DNA of 37,680 nt from Burkholderiaceae bacterium (GCA_947450605.1 CANFWB010000013.1:1-37680), one strand, 5' to 3'; positions 25,844 through 36,988 are shown, numbered from the stretch's first letter. Numbers and translations: made by a program. Notes: generated from the letters alone by a model not told the origin.

Positions 25844-28822
25844 TTAGCCCAGTAAATTCTGAAAGTCTCGGCTGCTGAGGGGCTTACTGTACAAATAGCC
25901 CTGAGCAAAGTCACAACCCATCTCCTTGAGCATATCCGCCTGGACTTGATTCTCGACCCCTTCAGCCACCGAGGAAAGGCCAAGACCTTTGGCCATCGCC
26001 ACCATCGCGGAAACCAAGGAGGCATCCATGCTACCTGGGATGAGCGCCTTAATGAAGTGAGAATCAATTTTGATGTAATCAAAGTTAAAGTTCTTGAGCG
26101 AGGCTAAGGAGGAGTAGCCAGTACCAAAATCATCCACGCTAAATTTGCAACCAAACTCTTGGAGCATGGCAATTTTTCTCAGCACCCGCTGAGATTGAAT
26201 GAGCATCATTCGCTCAGTAATCTCAATCACAAGCCGTTCAGGGGAAATTCCGCTTTCCTGTATCAAGCCAATCCACTCTGGCGCTGAATGCTTGCTCGAG
26301 TTAAATTGCGAGGCCGAGACATTTAAAGCAAATGAAACTCCCTGACCGAGCTCACCCAAAGACTTCATGTAAGTTAACAGTTCGCGCAAAGCCCAGTCAC
26401 CAATCTCTACAATCAAGCCAGACTCTTCTGCAATTTCAATAAAGGCGCCAGGCATGACCAGTTCTCCGTTATCACGCCGCCATCGCAATAACGCTTCTGT
26501 ATGCGTAATAGCGCCTGTCTCTAGGTTCACAATCGGCTGATACTCTAGAACGAATTGCTTCTTCTCTAAAGCAGAGCGCAATTCAGAAATGACGTTTGCG
26601 CGGTTGCTTGCCTCCACCTGCAATGATTGCGTGAAATATTGATAGTTATTACGTCCATTCGATTTGGCGGCATACATAGCCTGGTCGGCCCCCAACAACA
26701 GCGCCTTGCCATCAAGACCGTCATTGGGGAAAATAGAGATTCCAAAACTGGCGGTAGCAAAAACGGTGTGATCTTGAATCAAGAAGGGTTCAGCAAGCTT
26801 CTTCAAGATACCCTGGATAATCAAATCCGCATTCTCCGGTCTATCCAGTTCACCCAATAAGACGACAAATTCATCACCGCCAATACGTGCCACGGTATCG
26901 GTACCCCGAATCTCTGCACGAAGACGCATCGCCACAGACTTTAAGAGCTCATCTCCAAAATCATGGCCACGACTGTCATTGGTATCTTTAAAATTATCTA
27001 GGTCGATATAAATCACAGCCAGATTTTTTTGTGAGCGTGTTGCCTGCTTAACTAACTGCTCCAAACGGTCTAACATTAAGCGGCGATTAGGAAGCCCCGT
27101 TAAGGGATCGAAATTAGCCTGCTGGTTAATCAGCTCTCGTGCTTTGCGTTGATCCGTTACTTCGGAGATCAAGGCAACGCGTTGCAATACCAGCCCTTCT
27201 TGATCAAAGGTGGAGTAGATTGAAATGAACTTGAGTAAATCATCGCCATCCTTCACCCGAATCCAAGCCTGCCCTTCCCAGCGACCGATTGCTTCAAGCG
27301 AAGTAAAAATATCCAAGTAGGAGCGTGCACCATGGCGTTTGACTAAAAAATCGGCGAACGCAAGGCCGGTCAAATCATCATTGCTATAGCCGGTCTGAAT
27401 TTGGAAAGTATCGTTCGCTATAACAATATTATTTTTAGCATCGCAAATCACCATAGACTCGCCCATGGCCTGATATATCGTGGATGCCATCTCCAGAATT
27501 TTTCCAGTCTTGCGCTTCTCAGTCAGATCCTGCCCGTAGATGACTAGTTTTTGATCGGCTGGAAAGCATCCCCAGGCAATAAGATGCTCTTCACCATTCT
27601 TACCAGTGGTATTGGTTTCATAGACCTCAAAAGGAGCGTTGAATGCCGCGCTATATTCAATACGTCGATTCCACTCCGCCTCCACTTGGGTCCTATAGTC
27701 CACATTGGGATACGCCAACTCCCACCACCCCCTTGGACCAGAAAAATCTTCCTGCGTGAAACCCAAGACTTTGGTGAAAAATGGATTGACATAATCTGTT
27801 TTCTGATTTTTCAAGTCGTAAGTGACCATCAAAATAGGTACTGACGACACGATGGCCTTGAAATGAATGGCAGATTCCACTGCAATCCAAGAGGCCTCTT
27901 GGAGCGCTTTAGTTTGGCTTTTAAAATTCTTGACTGTCAAACTAACAACCACACCAATCGCACAAAGAATGCCCAAGTAAAACCAAATAAATTGCTGCCC
28001 TGGCCTACTTAACAAATCTTGACCAAAGTATCCGCCTCCATGCAGGACGCTAAAGATCGCCTGCACCATCGTCATAGCAAAGAGTGCCAATGCGCCATGC
28101 CGACCAAAATAAAACCCAAAGAAGGCGACGCTAAACATGATGAAAAATCCACGCCCCGTCAGATCAACATACTCCTTGAGCCATCCAAAGAACACGCCTT
28201 GACCGAACAAAAATGCGATCGCTAGGCTGAATGCAAACCAGCCTATTTTTTGCTTAGACCAAGTCCGAATCCAAGTTTGATGGAATACCAGAACAATGGG
28301 CGCAACAAAGGCGAGCCCAAAGAAATCTCCGATAAACCATTTCTGGTAAATAGGCATTAAATTCTCAGGAGATATTAGACCGCCCCATATCAAGAACTGA
28401 GTATTGATGGTGGTGCTGAGGGTTGCGGCAATCAAACTGACAATGAGTAATCGACCATAATCTCTTAGGGTTTCAAAAAGGACATTGAATTTTGAAAAAC
28501 GCTCCAACAACAGAGTTGCCACGACAAAACTCAAAGTGGATCCAGCGGCCAATAACATCGCCATGAACAAAGCATGGCCCCCACCCATCTCACCAATAGT
28601 GCCGCCAATGAAGATCAATGGCCAGTAACGCCAACCAAATGCCAAGAGCACTCCCAAGCCGATTCCAGCAGGAATCCAGATGGGGCTTTCGCCAGCTGAA
28701 CCCGAGAAATAATTTAATAAGAAGGTGCAAATGCACGCATAGGCGATCGACCACAGCGAGACCTTAAGAACTGACTTCGCGGTGAACCATGGCAATGATG
28801 GGAATGGAATGGAATTAATCAA
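25844..28822 (-). CDS. MASE1-PAS-PAS-GGDEF-EAL c-di-GMP turnover protein
   Basis: A 992-residue membrane protein. An N-terminal MASE1 sensor with about eight hydrophobic segments (about 10-300, including ESPIWIPAGIGLG) is followed by two PAS domains (about 325-430 and 445-560), GGDEF (about 570-730) and EAL (about 745-990). GGDEF is intact (ARIGGDEF) and is preceded at the correct spacing by RGTD, the product-inhibition site. EAL is intact too: TEALLRW, LNVSASQF, EITERM, VDDFGTGYSSL with its lysine, and VAEGVE. Either synthesis or hydrolysis, or both under signal control, is possible. The start codon appears to be TTG at 28822; no in-frame ATG is near. The gene lies between the MerR-type/cyclase gene and the HD-GYP genes on the same strand. 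Confidence 0.92.
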   Translation of the reverse strand: MINSIPFPSLPWFTAKSVLKVSLWSIAYACICTFLLNYFSGSAGESPIWIPAGIGLGVLLAFGWRYWPLIFIGGTIGEMGGGHALFMAMLLAAGSTLSFVVATLLLERFSKFNVLFETLRDYGRLLIVSLIAATLSTTINTQFLIWGGLISPENLMPIYQKWFIGDFFGLAFVAPIVLVFHQTWIRTWSKQKIGWFAFSLAIAFLFGQGVFFGWLKEYVDLTGRGFFIMFSVAFFGFYFGRHGALALFAMTMVQAIFSVLHGGGYFGQDLLSRPGQQFIWFYLGILCAIGVVVSLTVKNFKSQTKALQEASWIAVESAIHFKAIVSSVPILMVTYDLKNQKTDYVNPFFTKVLGFTQEDFSGPRGWWELAYPNVDYRTQVEAEWNRRIEYSAAFNAPFEVYETNTTGKNGEEHLIAWGCFPADQKLVIYGQDLTEKRKTGKILEMASTIYQAMGESMVICDAKNNIVIANDTFQIQTGYSNDDLTGLAFADFLVKRHGARSYLDIFTSLEAIGRWEGQAWIRVKDGDDLLKFISIYSTFDQEGLVLQRVALISEVTDQRKARELINQQANFDPLTGLPNRRLMLDRLEQLVKQATRSQKNLAVIYIDLDNFKDTNDSRGHDFGDELLKSVAMRLRAEIRGTDTVARIGGDEFVVLLGELDRPENADLIIQGILKKLAEPFLIQDHTVFATASFGISIFPNDGLDGKALLLGADQAMYAAKSNGRNNYQYFTQSLQVEASNRANVISELRSALEKKQFVLEYQPIVNLETGAITHTEALLRWRRDNGELVMPGAFIEIAEESGLIVEIGDWALRELLTYMKSLGELGQGVSFALNVSASQFNSSKHSAPEWIGLIQESGISPERLVIEITERMMLIQSQRVLRKIAMLQEFGCKFSVDDFGTGYSSLASLKNFNFDYIKIDSHFIKALIPGSMDASLVSAMVAMAKGLGLSSVAEGVENQVQADMLKEMGCDFAQGYLYSKPLSSRDFQNLLG

Positions 28823-28957
28823 AAGCGAGTAAAAATAGGGGTTGATTGCTAAGACTAAAGTTATACAGTGATTATGAAGTGCACATTAAAAAGAATCTAT
28901 GAGCAAGAGCGGATATTTCACGCCATATTTTGAAAATATTCTCCATTTCCGTCATAG

Positions 28958-29002
28958 CTAGTATTTATCTACTAGTGAATCTATTGTTTATGCGAGCGCA
29001 TA
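28958..29002. promoter_or_regulatory. Two inverted repeats upstream of the EAL protein gene
   Basis: CTAGTA and TACTAG (28958-28963 and 28970-28975) form a 6-base inverted repeat with a 6-base spacer. TATGCG and CGCATA (28989-28994 and 28997-29002) form another with a 2-base spacer. They lie in the 279-base gap between the HD-GYP stop and the EAL protein start, where a promoter is expected. Neither is followed by a T run on the minus strand, so an operator role is likelier than termination. Confidence 0.4.
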
Positions 29003-29101
29003 TGCAATTAACTGACCCCTCACCCTCCCCCAAACCGGCATAGCCTCATATCAAGCTAACTTGGCAGAAAACTGAGCGCTATATTGTTTGCCGAATAGTC
29101 C

Positions 29102-29974
29102 TTATGCGAACTCAGCAGCCACCCTCATGAAGTTAGCTTCCTCCATTAAAAAAGCATCCACTACCCGAGAATCAAAGTGCGTATTTTTCATCGAAATAAT
29201 TTCTGTGGCAGCCTGTTGATGTGTCCAGTGACACTTGTAGGGTCTATTGCTGACTAGCGCATCATAGACATCCGCCAAAGCCATGATTCTGGCTTCAACT
29301 GGTATGTCATCCCCCATTAAGCCTCGCGGATAACCAGAACCATCCCATCGCTCATGATGTCCACCGGCGACCTTGATGGCTATTGCAATCAAATCTTCAT
29401 CAGCCATCTCTTCAAATTCGGCAGCAGAAAGGATGGATTCTCCGATTACCGTATGCGCTTCAATTGACTTACGCTCTTCATCCGTCAGCTTTCCCGCCTT
29501 CGTCAGAATGACATCAGGAATGCCCATCTTCCCAATATCATGCAATGGCGCAACCTTGGTTAGAGTCTCAATGCGAGACCCCCCAAGCTCATCAGGAAAA
29601 TGACCCATACACTGAAGGCGAAGAGCGAGAATCGTGACATATTTTTGAGTTCTGACGACATGGCCACCCGTCTCAAAATCTTTAGCTAAGGCCAGCGAAT
29701 TGAGCAAAGCCAACATTTGATTTTCACGGTCTGATAATTTTGTGGAAGCCAACTTCAACTCATCTAGGCCGCGCCTCATTGGCTTATAAACGAACAGCAT
29801 CACGATCGGGGCAACCAATGCAGTTAATAATCCAGCGTCCAACAATACTTCTACGAGCGGAGAAAATGGGCCAAAGCGATTCAGAAAAAACATGATCAAG
29901 GTCTCGCCCACCCCAATCGAAACAACTAAGGATAGAACTAGAAATTGAATAGAGTGACGCTTGTATGACACCAA
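29102..29974 (-). CDS. Membrane-bound HD-GYP phosphodiesterase
   Basis: A 290-residue protein. Two membrane segments (about 10-30 and 45-65) anchor it with a short loop between them. The rest is a complete HD-GYP domain (about 85-285): HDIGK, then EAHTVIGESIL, GGHHERWDGSGYPRGL and ADVYDALVSNRPYK. It should hydrolyse c-di-GMP at the inner face of the membrane. There is no obvious input domain other than the membrane region. The start is TTG at 29974 or GTG at 29971; no ATG is available close by. The FGE-fold gene lies 108 bases upstream on the same strand and a second HD-GYP gene beyond that, so the three may act as a unit. Confidence 0.9.
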   Translation of the reverse strand: MVSYKRHSIQFLVLSLVVSIGVGETLIMFFLNRFGPFSPLVEVLLDAGLLTALVAPIVMLFVYKPMRRGLDELKLASTKLSDRENQMLALLNSLALAKDFETGGHVVRTQKYVTILALRLQCMGHFPDELGGSRIETLTKVAPLHDIGKMGIPDVILTKAGKLTDEERKSIEAHTVIGESILSAAEFEEMADEDLIAIAIKVAGGHHERWDGSGYPRGLMGDDIPVEARIMALADVYDALVSNRPYKCHWTHQQAATEIISMKNTHFDSRVVDAFLMEEANFMRVAAEFA

Positions 29975-30082
29975 TTAACTCCTCAGCACTAAGATATGGA
30001 TTAATATACCTCCAACAAACTCAATCGCCCAGATGGTAGTGGATGCACTCACATCATTGATTAGCGCTTGAAAATGACCGCC

Positions 30083-30865
30083 TTACTTTGAGTCGCCGGC
30101 CACACACCGAAATCCGATGTAAACCACTCCAATATCCGCAGGCTTAGATTCCACATCGGATTCTTTTTGCCGCTCTGGACCGTACCACCAAGAAGCACCT
30201 CGAGTAATGTAGCCACCGTTGAGATGGGTAGCAGTCCACTCCCACACATTGCCGCCCATATCTAATAAGCCATTGACACCAGGTTTAGTAGTGCCCGCCG
30301 TGACATGGCCTGTTCCACGGTTTAGCGCGCCAGCAGGGGCTAAGCCCTTGTAATCGCCGCAGCCACTTAAACAATGAGAAACCACTGGTGTACTGCCACC
30401 CGGAAATGGATAGCGCTGCCCCTTAACAAAACCCGCTGGAGGGTTAGCTCTTTGCTCTACAAATGCAGCGCTAATCCACTCATCATTCGTCGGCAAGCGT
30501 TTCCCGAAATAACGACAGACCGATGCCGCTTCAGATTGATTGAGGTGAACTGCTGGCTCAGCATCTTTTGCAGGAACGCCGTATGGAGTCTTCCAAGTCC
30601 AGCCGGGTTTCTTTACAAAGCCAGATTCATAAGAGAGGCCACCGCCATTTTTTTCAGCTTGACTAATAAATCCGGTGGCATTTGCAAAAGCCTTTAGATC
30701 AGCAATCGTCATCTCGGTTTGATCCCAAGCAATATCACTAACTTGCACTGCCGGAATAGTGGATACGGGTGCGCTCGTAGCGGTTGATGGACGCAACATG
30801 AAATACAACGCAATGACGGATAGTAGTAGACCGAAAAGAATGGAAACAATGTCGAATTTTTTCAT
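30083..30865 (-). CDS. Membrane-anchored FGE-sulfatase-fold protein, probably non-catalytic
   Basis: A 260-residue protein with an N-terminal membrane anchor (about 5-24) and one formylglycine-generating-enzyme fold domain (about 45-258). Family motifs are FGKRLPTNDEWISAA, GLLDMGGNVWEWTA and the terminal IGFRCVA. True sulfatase-modifying enzymes carry two catalytic cysteines after GGSW near the C-terminus; here the equivalent segment is RGASWWYGPERQ with no cysteine, so that activity is unlikely. The fold is widely reused for carbohydrate or protein recognition and in other enzymes. It should face the periplasm. It lies between two HD-GYP genes on the same strand, 35 bases after the GAF/HD-GYP stop, which hints at a periplasmic sensory or accessory role in c-di-GMP control. 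No sulfatase gene is nearby. Confidence 0.85.
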   Translation of the reverse strand: MKKFDIVSILFGLLLSVIALYFMLRPSTATSAPVSTIPAVQVSDIAWDQTEMTIADLKAFANATGFISQAEKNGGGLSYESGFVKKPGWTWKTPYGVPAKDAEPAVHLNQSEAASVCRYFGKRLPTNDEWISAAFVEQRANPPAGFVKGQRYPFPGGSTPVVSHCLSGCGDYKGLAPAGALNRGTGHVTAGTTKPGVNGLLDMGGNVWEWTATHLNGGYITRGASWWYGPERQKESDVESKPADIGVVYIGFRCVAGDSK

Positions 30866-30900
30866 TTTTTTACAGCACCCTCAAACATGCCCGCAATCAA

Positions 30901-32127
30901 TTAATGGCTATCAATCAATTTTTGCAAGCTATTCTCTGCATCCATCAACTCTAATGCCGCATTGACGACATCCGCATCCAGCCCAATGCCTGCCTCCGCC
31001 CGCACTTCATCAAGAGCCGCCTGTAAACCCAAGGCCGGACGATAGGGGCGATGGGTCGCCATTGCTTCAATCGTATCGGCCACCGCTAAAATCCGAGCTT
31101 CAGGGCAGATTTGATCCCCCTTTAATTGATGTGGATAGCCACTTCCATCCAATCTCTCATGATGCTGTCTTACTATATCGGCCAATGGCCACGGGAATGG
31201 AATATCTTTTAATATCTGATAGCCATTCTCCACGTGCTCGCGCACCATTTGGATTTCTAAATCCGTCAAATGACTAGGTTTCGTCAGAATTTCTGAAGGC
31301 ACTGCAACCTTACCAATATCGTGCACCATGGCCGCCATATAGAGCGATTGAACTCGATCGATTTCCCAACCTAGTTTTTTGGCAATAGCCATAGAAATCA
31401 TGGCAACTCTTTTTTGATGGCCTGCCGTATAAGGGTCGCGCCACTCCATTGTTCTAGACATCGCCTCAATGGTAGCCCTTAAGGAAATAGCTAAACGCTC
31501 TTGGACGAGCTCTTTCTCATGAATCTGAATATCCAATTTATGCTGTCGCTCAATTGATCTCAGACCGAACCCCACCTGCATAGCAAGGCCCTCAAATAAG
31601 CGTACTTCTGCAATACCAAATGTATTAGGTGCTTTTGAATACACCAAGAGCACACCAAAAGGATGGGCATCACCATCTGGAATTGGGCAACCAATAGCCG
31701 AACGAATGCCAAATTGTTGAGCCTGCTTACGCCAAGCCATAAAACCTGGGTCTAATTCTGAATCTACAACCACACTCGTCCTACCCGTGCGAATAGCTAC
31801 CCCTGCGGGGCCGGCCCCAGCGACAGAATTTTCCGACCAACTCACCCTTATATTTTGAATATAGCCAATAGCAGACCCTCCCCCTCCCAATACTTTGACC
31901 GTCTTGTCGGCATCATCGTCTGCCTTGCCAACCCAGGCCAGTAAGTAGGGGCCCTGTCTGGCAATGGCCTCACAAACCTCTTTCACCAAGATTTCTACAG
32001 AATCTGCGCGCGCAAATGCAGCTGCCGCTTCAGAAAGGGCGGATAGGGCCCACTCATTCATCTCCAATTTATGGAGGGTGGCTTCCTCTGGCATAGCCGA
32101 TTGATCTGATATTTTTTTGGTGCTCAC
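30901..32127 (-). CDS. GAF and HD-GYP domain protein (probable c-di-GMP phosphodiesterase)
   Basis: A 408-residue soluble protein. A GAF domain (about 35-195; GYIQNIRVSW, GVLLVYS) is followed by a helical linker and a complete HD-GYP domain (about 210-400): VHDIGKVAVP, REHVENGYQIL, RQHHERLDGSGYP and ADTIEAMATHRPYRP. It should hydrolyse c-di-GMP in response to a ligand or redox signal at the GAF domain. The start appears to be GTG at 32127, with no clear Shine-Dalgarno; an in-frame ATG (MPEEAT) lies 11 codons later. The FGE-fold gene follows on the same strand after 35 bases, so the two are probably cotranscribed. Unlike the other GAF/HD-GYP protein in the window, its HD-GYP spacing is canonical. 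Confidence 0.9.
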   Translation of the reverse strand: MSTKKISDQSAMPEEATLHKLEMNEWALSALSEAAAAFARADSVEILVKEVCEAIARQGPYLLAWVGKADDDADKTVKVLGGGGSAIGYIQNIRVSWSENSVAGAGPAGVAIRTGRTSVVVDSELDPGFMAWRKQAQQFGIRSAIGCPIPDGDAHPFGVLLVYSKAPNTFGIAEVRLFEGLAMQVGFGLRSIERQHKLDIQIHEKELVQERLAISLRATIEAMSRTMEWRDPYTAGHQKRVAMISMAIAKKLGWEIDRVQSLYMAAMVHDIGKVAVPSEILTKPSHLTDLEIQMVREHVENGYQILKDIPFPWPLADIVRQHHERLDGSGYPHQLKGDQICPEARILAVADTIEAMATHRPYRPALGLQAALDEVRAEAGIGLDADVVNAALELMDAENSLQKLIDSH

Positions 32128-32342
32128 CGAGTCATTATGATCCCGAAAAGAAGGTCATAGCAATTCCTATCAGCATCATACGGAGTACCCAATTCAATTA
32201 CCTCTCGATCAATCCGGATATAGATGCCAATAAAACATATCTTTTTCGGAGATTTTCTCAGCAACGACCAGTGAATTCTGGTTCTTTGGCCCAACAAAGC
32301 TAATCATGATCCAACAAATATACTGCCGATGAAGTTCACATG

Positions 32343-32364
32343 AAAAAGGCTCCGCAGAGGGAGC
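32343..32364 (-). terminator. Terminator downstream of the tRNA-His remnant
   Basis: On the minus strand GCTCC (32360-32364) pairs with GGAGC (32349-32353) around a 6-base loop, followed by five T (32343-32347). It lies 20 bases past the CCA end of the tRNA-His fragment, exactly where the terminator of an intact tRNA gene would be. This suggests that the left copy marks the original chromosomal side. Confidence 0.6.
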
Positions 32365-32383
32365 ATTGATATAAGGTATTCAG

Positions 32384-32432
32384 TGGGGCGAACGACGGGG
32401 CTCGAACCCGCGACAACCAGAATCACAATCTG
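32384..32432 (-). repeat. tRNA-His(GTG) 3'-half fragment, left attachment-site copy
   Basis: On the minus strand this contains the anticodon arm with loop TTGTGAT (anticodon GTG), the variable bases, a complete T arm with TTCGAGC loop, the 3' acceptor strand and encoded CCA. The 5' acceptor strand and D arm are absent from the bases that follow, so it is not a working tRNA gene. The 49 bases are identical to 37319-37367. Direct repeats of a tRNA 3' end are the usual trace of integrase-mediated insertion. Confidence 0.8.
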
Positions 32433-32873
32433 GGTATGCAAGTCATATTCTATATGGCTCTGCGGGCTGTTTTGGGAATTTATTTGAGGATTAGGCCCCT
32501 TATAGAGCAAGGGTCCTACGTCGGCCGTTCCCAAAAAATAAGTAACTAACAATCACTTCTATTCTGCAATAAGGCAGCTGATTTAGGACCGTTAGCTTGG
32601 CTTCTTTACCTGTATTACTCGCAAGGCAGCTATAAGGTGCAGAGCGGTCATTCGCCTTACTTAACCGCCGCTGGCAGAGTCCGACTCAAGGGGGACTTGA
32701 GCGTTAACCACCAACAAGCAATCATCTTCATTCTCAACCATCTGGATTAGCATGGACTGAAAAAAATGATTTGAATTTTGATATCGATTTAATCGATTAA
32801 TAAGTTCATATTAATTCATTAGACAGATCAATTGCTAAGGAACAAGATAAGCCCATCGCAACACAAAATACAA

Positions 32874-33001
32874 GGGAGTTAAAGATGACAATTCAAAATC
32901 GATTGGCTGGGATAGCAGAAGGCTTGTATTTCCTTAAACATCAATACGAAAGGGATTTGGTCAGAATTTCGAAACTTGGACCCATCACAGGAGATAAATG
33001 A
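32874..33001 (+). CDS. Small 38-residue ORF upstream of katG
   Basis: ATG 32885 opens a 38-codon frame that ends in TGA at 32999-33001 (coordinates here include its ribosome site GGGAG at 32874-32878, 6 bases before the ATG). The peptide starts MTIQNRLAGIAEG and is basic and amphipathic, without a membrane segment. I do not recognise it. The stop overlaps a second tiny frame, ATGATG at 32998, which has its own GGAG and encodes about 12 residues ending at 33036. Strong ribosome sites on both suggest real translation, perhaps as a leader for katG, whose ATG lies 134 bases downstream. Without homologues to compare this remains tentative. Confidence 0.5.
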
Positions 33002-33123
33002 TGAATATTCTTATTGTATTTATGGCTGGTGAATAGATAAGCCAGCCCAATACATACAAACAATTGCTTTATCAGTTAGTCTGAACTAGTCAAGGTTGAA
33101 AAACCACAAATGATTTACCTACA

Positions 33124-33128
33124 AGGAG
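33124..33128 (+). promoter_or_regulatory. katG ribosome binding site
   Basis: AGGAG stands 6 bases before ATG 33135. It is among the best Shine-Dalgarno sequences in the window, in keeping with a highly expressed enzyme, and fixes the katG start. Confidence 0.8.
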
Positions 33129-33134
33129 ATCTAA

Positions 33135-35285
<2,151 letters not shown>

Positions 35286-35309
35286 TCTATACGGCAATAA
35301 CCTTGCATT

Positions 35310-35340
35310 AATAAGGGAGGCCTTGCCTCCCTTATTTTTT
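35310..35340 (+). terminator. Rho-independent terminator after katG
   Basis: A perfect 12-base stem (35310-35321 with 35325-35336) with a 3-base CTT loop runs into a T-rich tail (35335-35340). It begins 25 bases after the katG stop and is the clearest terminator in the window. The following 210 bases to the HPP gene show nothing else. Confidence 0.92.
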
Positions 35341-35551
35341 ATTTAAAAAGATCCAAATTGCTTAAGAGTTAGCACTCTGTCCGAATTTTACCGATCTGAG
35401 ACTTTGGGTTCTATTCCGACAATCAGTCACTTCTCGACCCAAAGCTGTCGTCCACAAAAATAATATTGCACCCCAATACAGACCCCCAGCATTAGAACAA
35501 CATAACTAGACGGCAATAAACCTTCCAAGCTAATCTTGATCCAATAATATA

Positions 35552-36691
35552 TCAGCGTATATCAATCGATTGGTCTATCGCCCTAACAAAATCTGACTGG
35601 GTAATCATGCCAACCAATTGCTTTTGTTCATTAATGACAGGAATGTGATGGTGACCATTGCTGCAAAATATTTCAGCTAGATCTAACATATTTCGATCTT
35701 CGCTAATGACCCTAACAGGTTTACTCATCACCTGTCCAACAGCATTTGGCAAACTATTTAGTCCTGGAACAGCGGTTCGAATAAAACCTCTAATGCGTTG
35801 ACCAAAACTTTGATGAAAATCAACCGCTGCGCTTTTTATAAAATCTTCAAGAGTAATAATTCCAAGCACTCTTCTAGCGCCATCTATTACTGGCAACGCT
35901 TTAATATGACGATTACGCAATAATTTCCATGCCTGCTCCAAGGGAGAATCTAAGTTAACATAAACAAGCTCCGTACTCATGATATTTTTACAGCTCATAC
36001 TCTGCAACTTCTTTTGATAAGCCCCATGCTCCACCTGAGAAATCAAATTAGCTAAATCTTCCTTGCTTATATCCAGAACCTCGTTATACCTAGCTAAAAC
36101 AGCATTAATTTGCTCATCTTCAATTTTGCGATCACGCTTTTGAGATGGGGAAGAATCTGAAAGTGCTGCTGGTCTGTGTGGATAAGGCTTCCCTGTTAGT
36201 GAGTTATAAATCATCGCGCACAGAACTAGCAAAAGAGAATTGCTAAGCACGGGAAAGATCACAAAATGAAAATCGGTTAATCCACTTAGCGGTATCAATA
36301 GAGCCAAAGCTGCCGCAGGAGCATGAAGGCAGCGTAAGGCAAACATCACCAAGATTGCTAATCCAACTGCTAACGGGATTAAAAATATTAAGTTATGAAA
36401 AAATTGGCTACAAGCTATGCCCACTAATGCAGAAAGACAACTGCCACCTATAACAGCCCATGGTTGCGCCATCGGACTAGAGGGCAGGACAAAAAGTAAA
36501 AAGGCACTAGCCCCCATTGAGGCGACAATCCACGGAGATGAATCTCCAGAAGCAGCTGTCAATGCACCAAGTCCTATAACGGCAAGTAAGCCCAGAACAA
36601 CTCCTAATGCAGACCGAAGTCGCTCTGACCACGAAACTGAGCTAGCTTCAGGTAAAAAACCGCTTTTTAATTTACTCAGTAATTCTCTCAA
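35552..36691 (-). CDS. HPP-family membrane protein with two CBS domains
   Basis: A 379-residue protein. The N-terminal half (about 25-165) has four or five membrane segments of the HPP family; the motif that names the family reads His-Ala-Pro here (RCLHAPAAALALL, near 123) rather than His-Pro-Pro. The C-terminal half holds a pair of CBS domains (about 232-290 and 318-375; IMSTELVYVNLDSPLEQAW and VMSKPVRVISEDRNMLDLA), which bind adenine nucleotides and regulate the attached module. Members of this family have been linked to nitrite transport in some organisms; the substrate here is not known. The start appears to be TTG at 36691 with AAGGGA upstream. It converges on katG and lies inside the tRNA-His-flanked segment. 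Confidence 0.85.
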   Translation of the reverse strand: MRELLSKLKSGFLPEASSVSWSERLRSALGVVLGLLAVIGLGALTAASGDSSPWIVASMGASAFLLFVLPSSPMAQPWAVIGGSCLSALVGIACSQFFHNLIFLIPLAVGLAILVMFALRCLHAPAAALALLIPLSGLTDFHFVIFPVLSNSLLLVLCAMIYNSLTGKPYPHRPAALSDSSPSQKRDRKIEDEQINAVLARYNEVLDISKEDLANLISQVEHGAYQKKLQSMSCKNIMSTELVYVNLDSPLEQAWKLLRNRHIKALPVIDGARRVLGIITLEDFIKSAAVDFHQSFGQRIRGFIRTAVPGLNSLPNAVGQVMSKPVRVISEDRNMLDLAEIFCSNGHHHIPVINEQKQLVGMITQSDFVRAIDQSIDIR

Positions 36692-36988
36692 AAGAAGTTC
36701 CCTTATCTAGTTGATCAGCTTAAATGCATCACTCTCAATTGTATGTACATCCTTTCTGCGGGAGCTTAATTCCAAAGCTGAACCCATATCCATTAAATAA
36801 GACTCCTATTGAACTTATTCTGCAATGAAAATGAGGCTGCTATTGGCCGTTCTCTGCCGCTCAAACACTCTTAATTTTTCTATTTTGAACGTCAGAAATC
36901 ATCCAATATCGGCTACTTAAACTCCACTGCTTCTACTTAAATTTATGACAGATTAACGGGGGTAAATAGAGTCTCTTTAGAAGAGTTG

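Larger units (their letters stand above)
32128..32884. other. Long intergenic region with tRNA-His remnant and island junction
   Basis: No protein gene is supported here. From left to right it holds the promoter side of the GAF/HD-GYP gene, a minus-strand terminator hairpin (32343-32364), a 3' half of a tRNA-His gene (32384-32432), a 9-base inverted repeat (TTTTGGGAA at 32470-32478 and TTCCCAAAA at 32528-32536), two copies of AAGGCAGCT near 32565 and 32620, and an AT-rich tract with ATCGAT twice (32783-32788 and 32792-32797). The last could be a regulator site for the katG region. Confidence 0.55.

Noticed and set aside
32384..32432. A functional tRNA-His gene
   Set aside because: The D arm and 5' acceptor strand are missing from the adjacent bases; only the 3' half is present.
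32304..32552. An 82-codon minus-strand frame
   Set aside because: It covers the tRNA-His fragment and its terminator, so the open frame is incidental.
32783..32797. An OxyR site for katG
   Set aside because: The ATCGAT pair is palindromic but does not fit the ATAG-n7-CTAT pattern of OxyR sites, and it lies some 340 bases before katG. It is recorded only as an unexplained palindrome.
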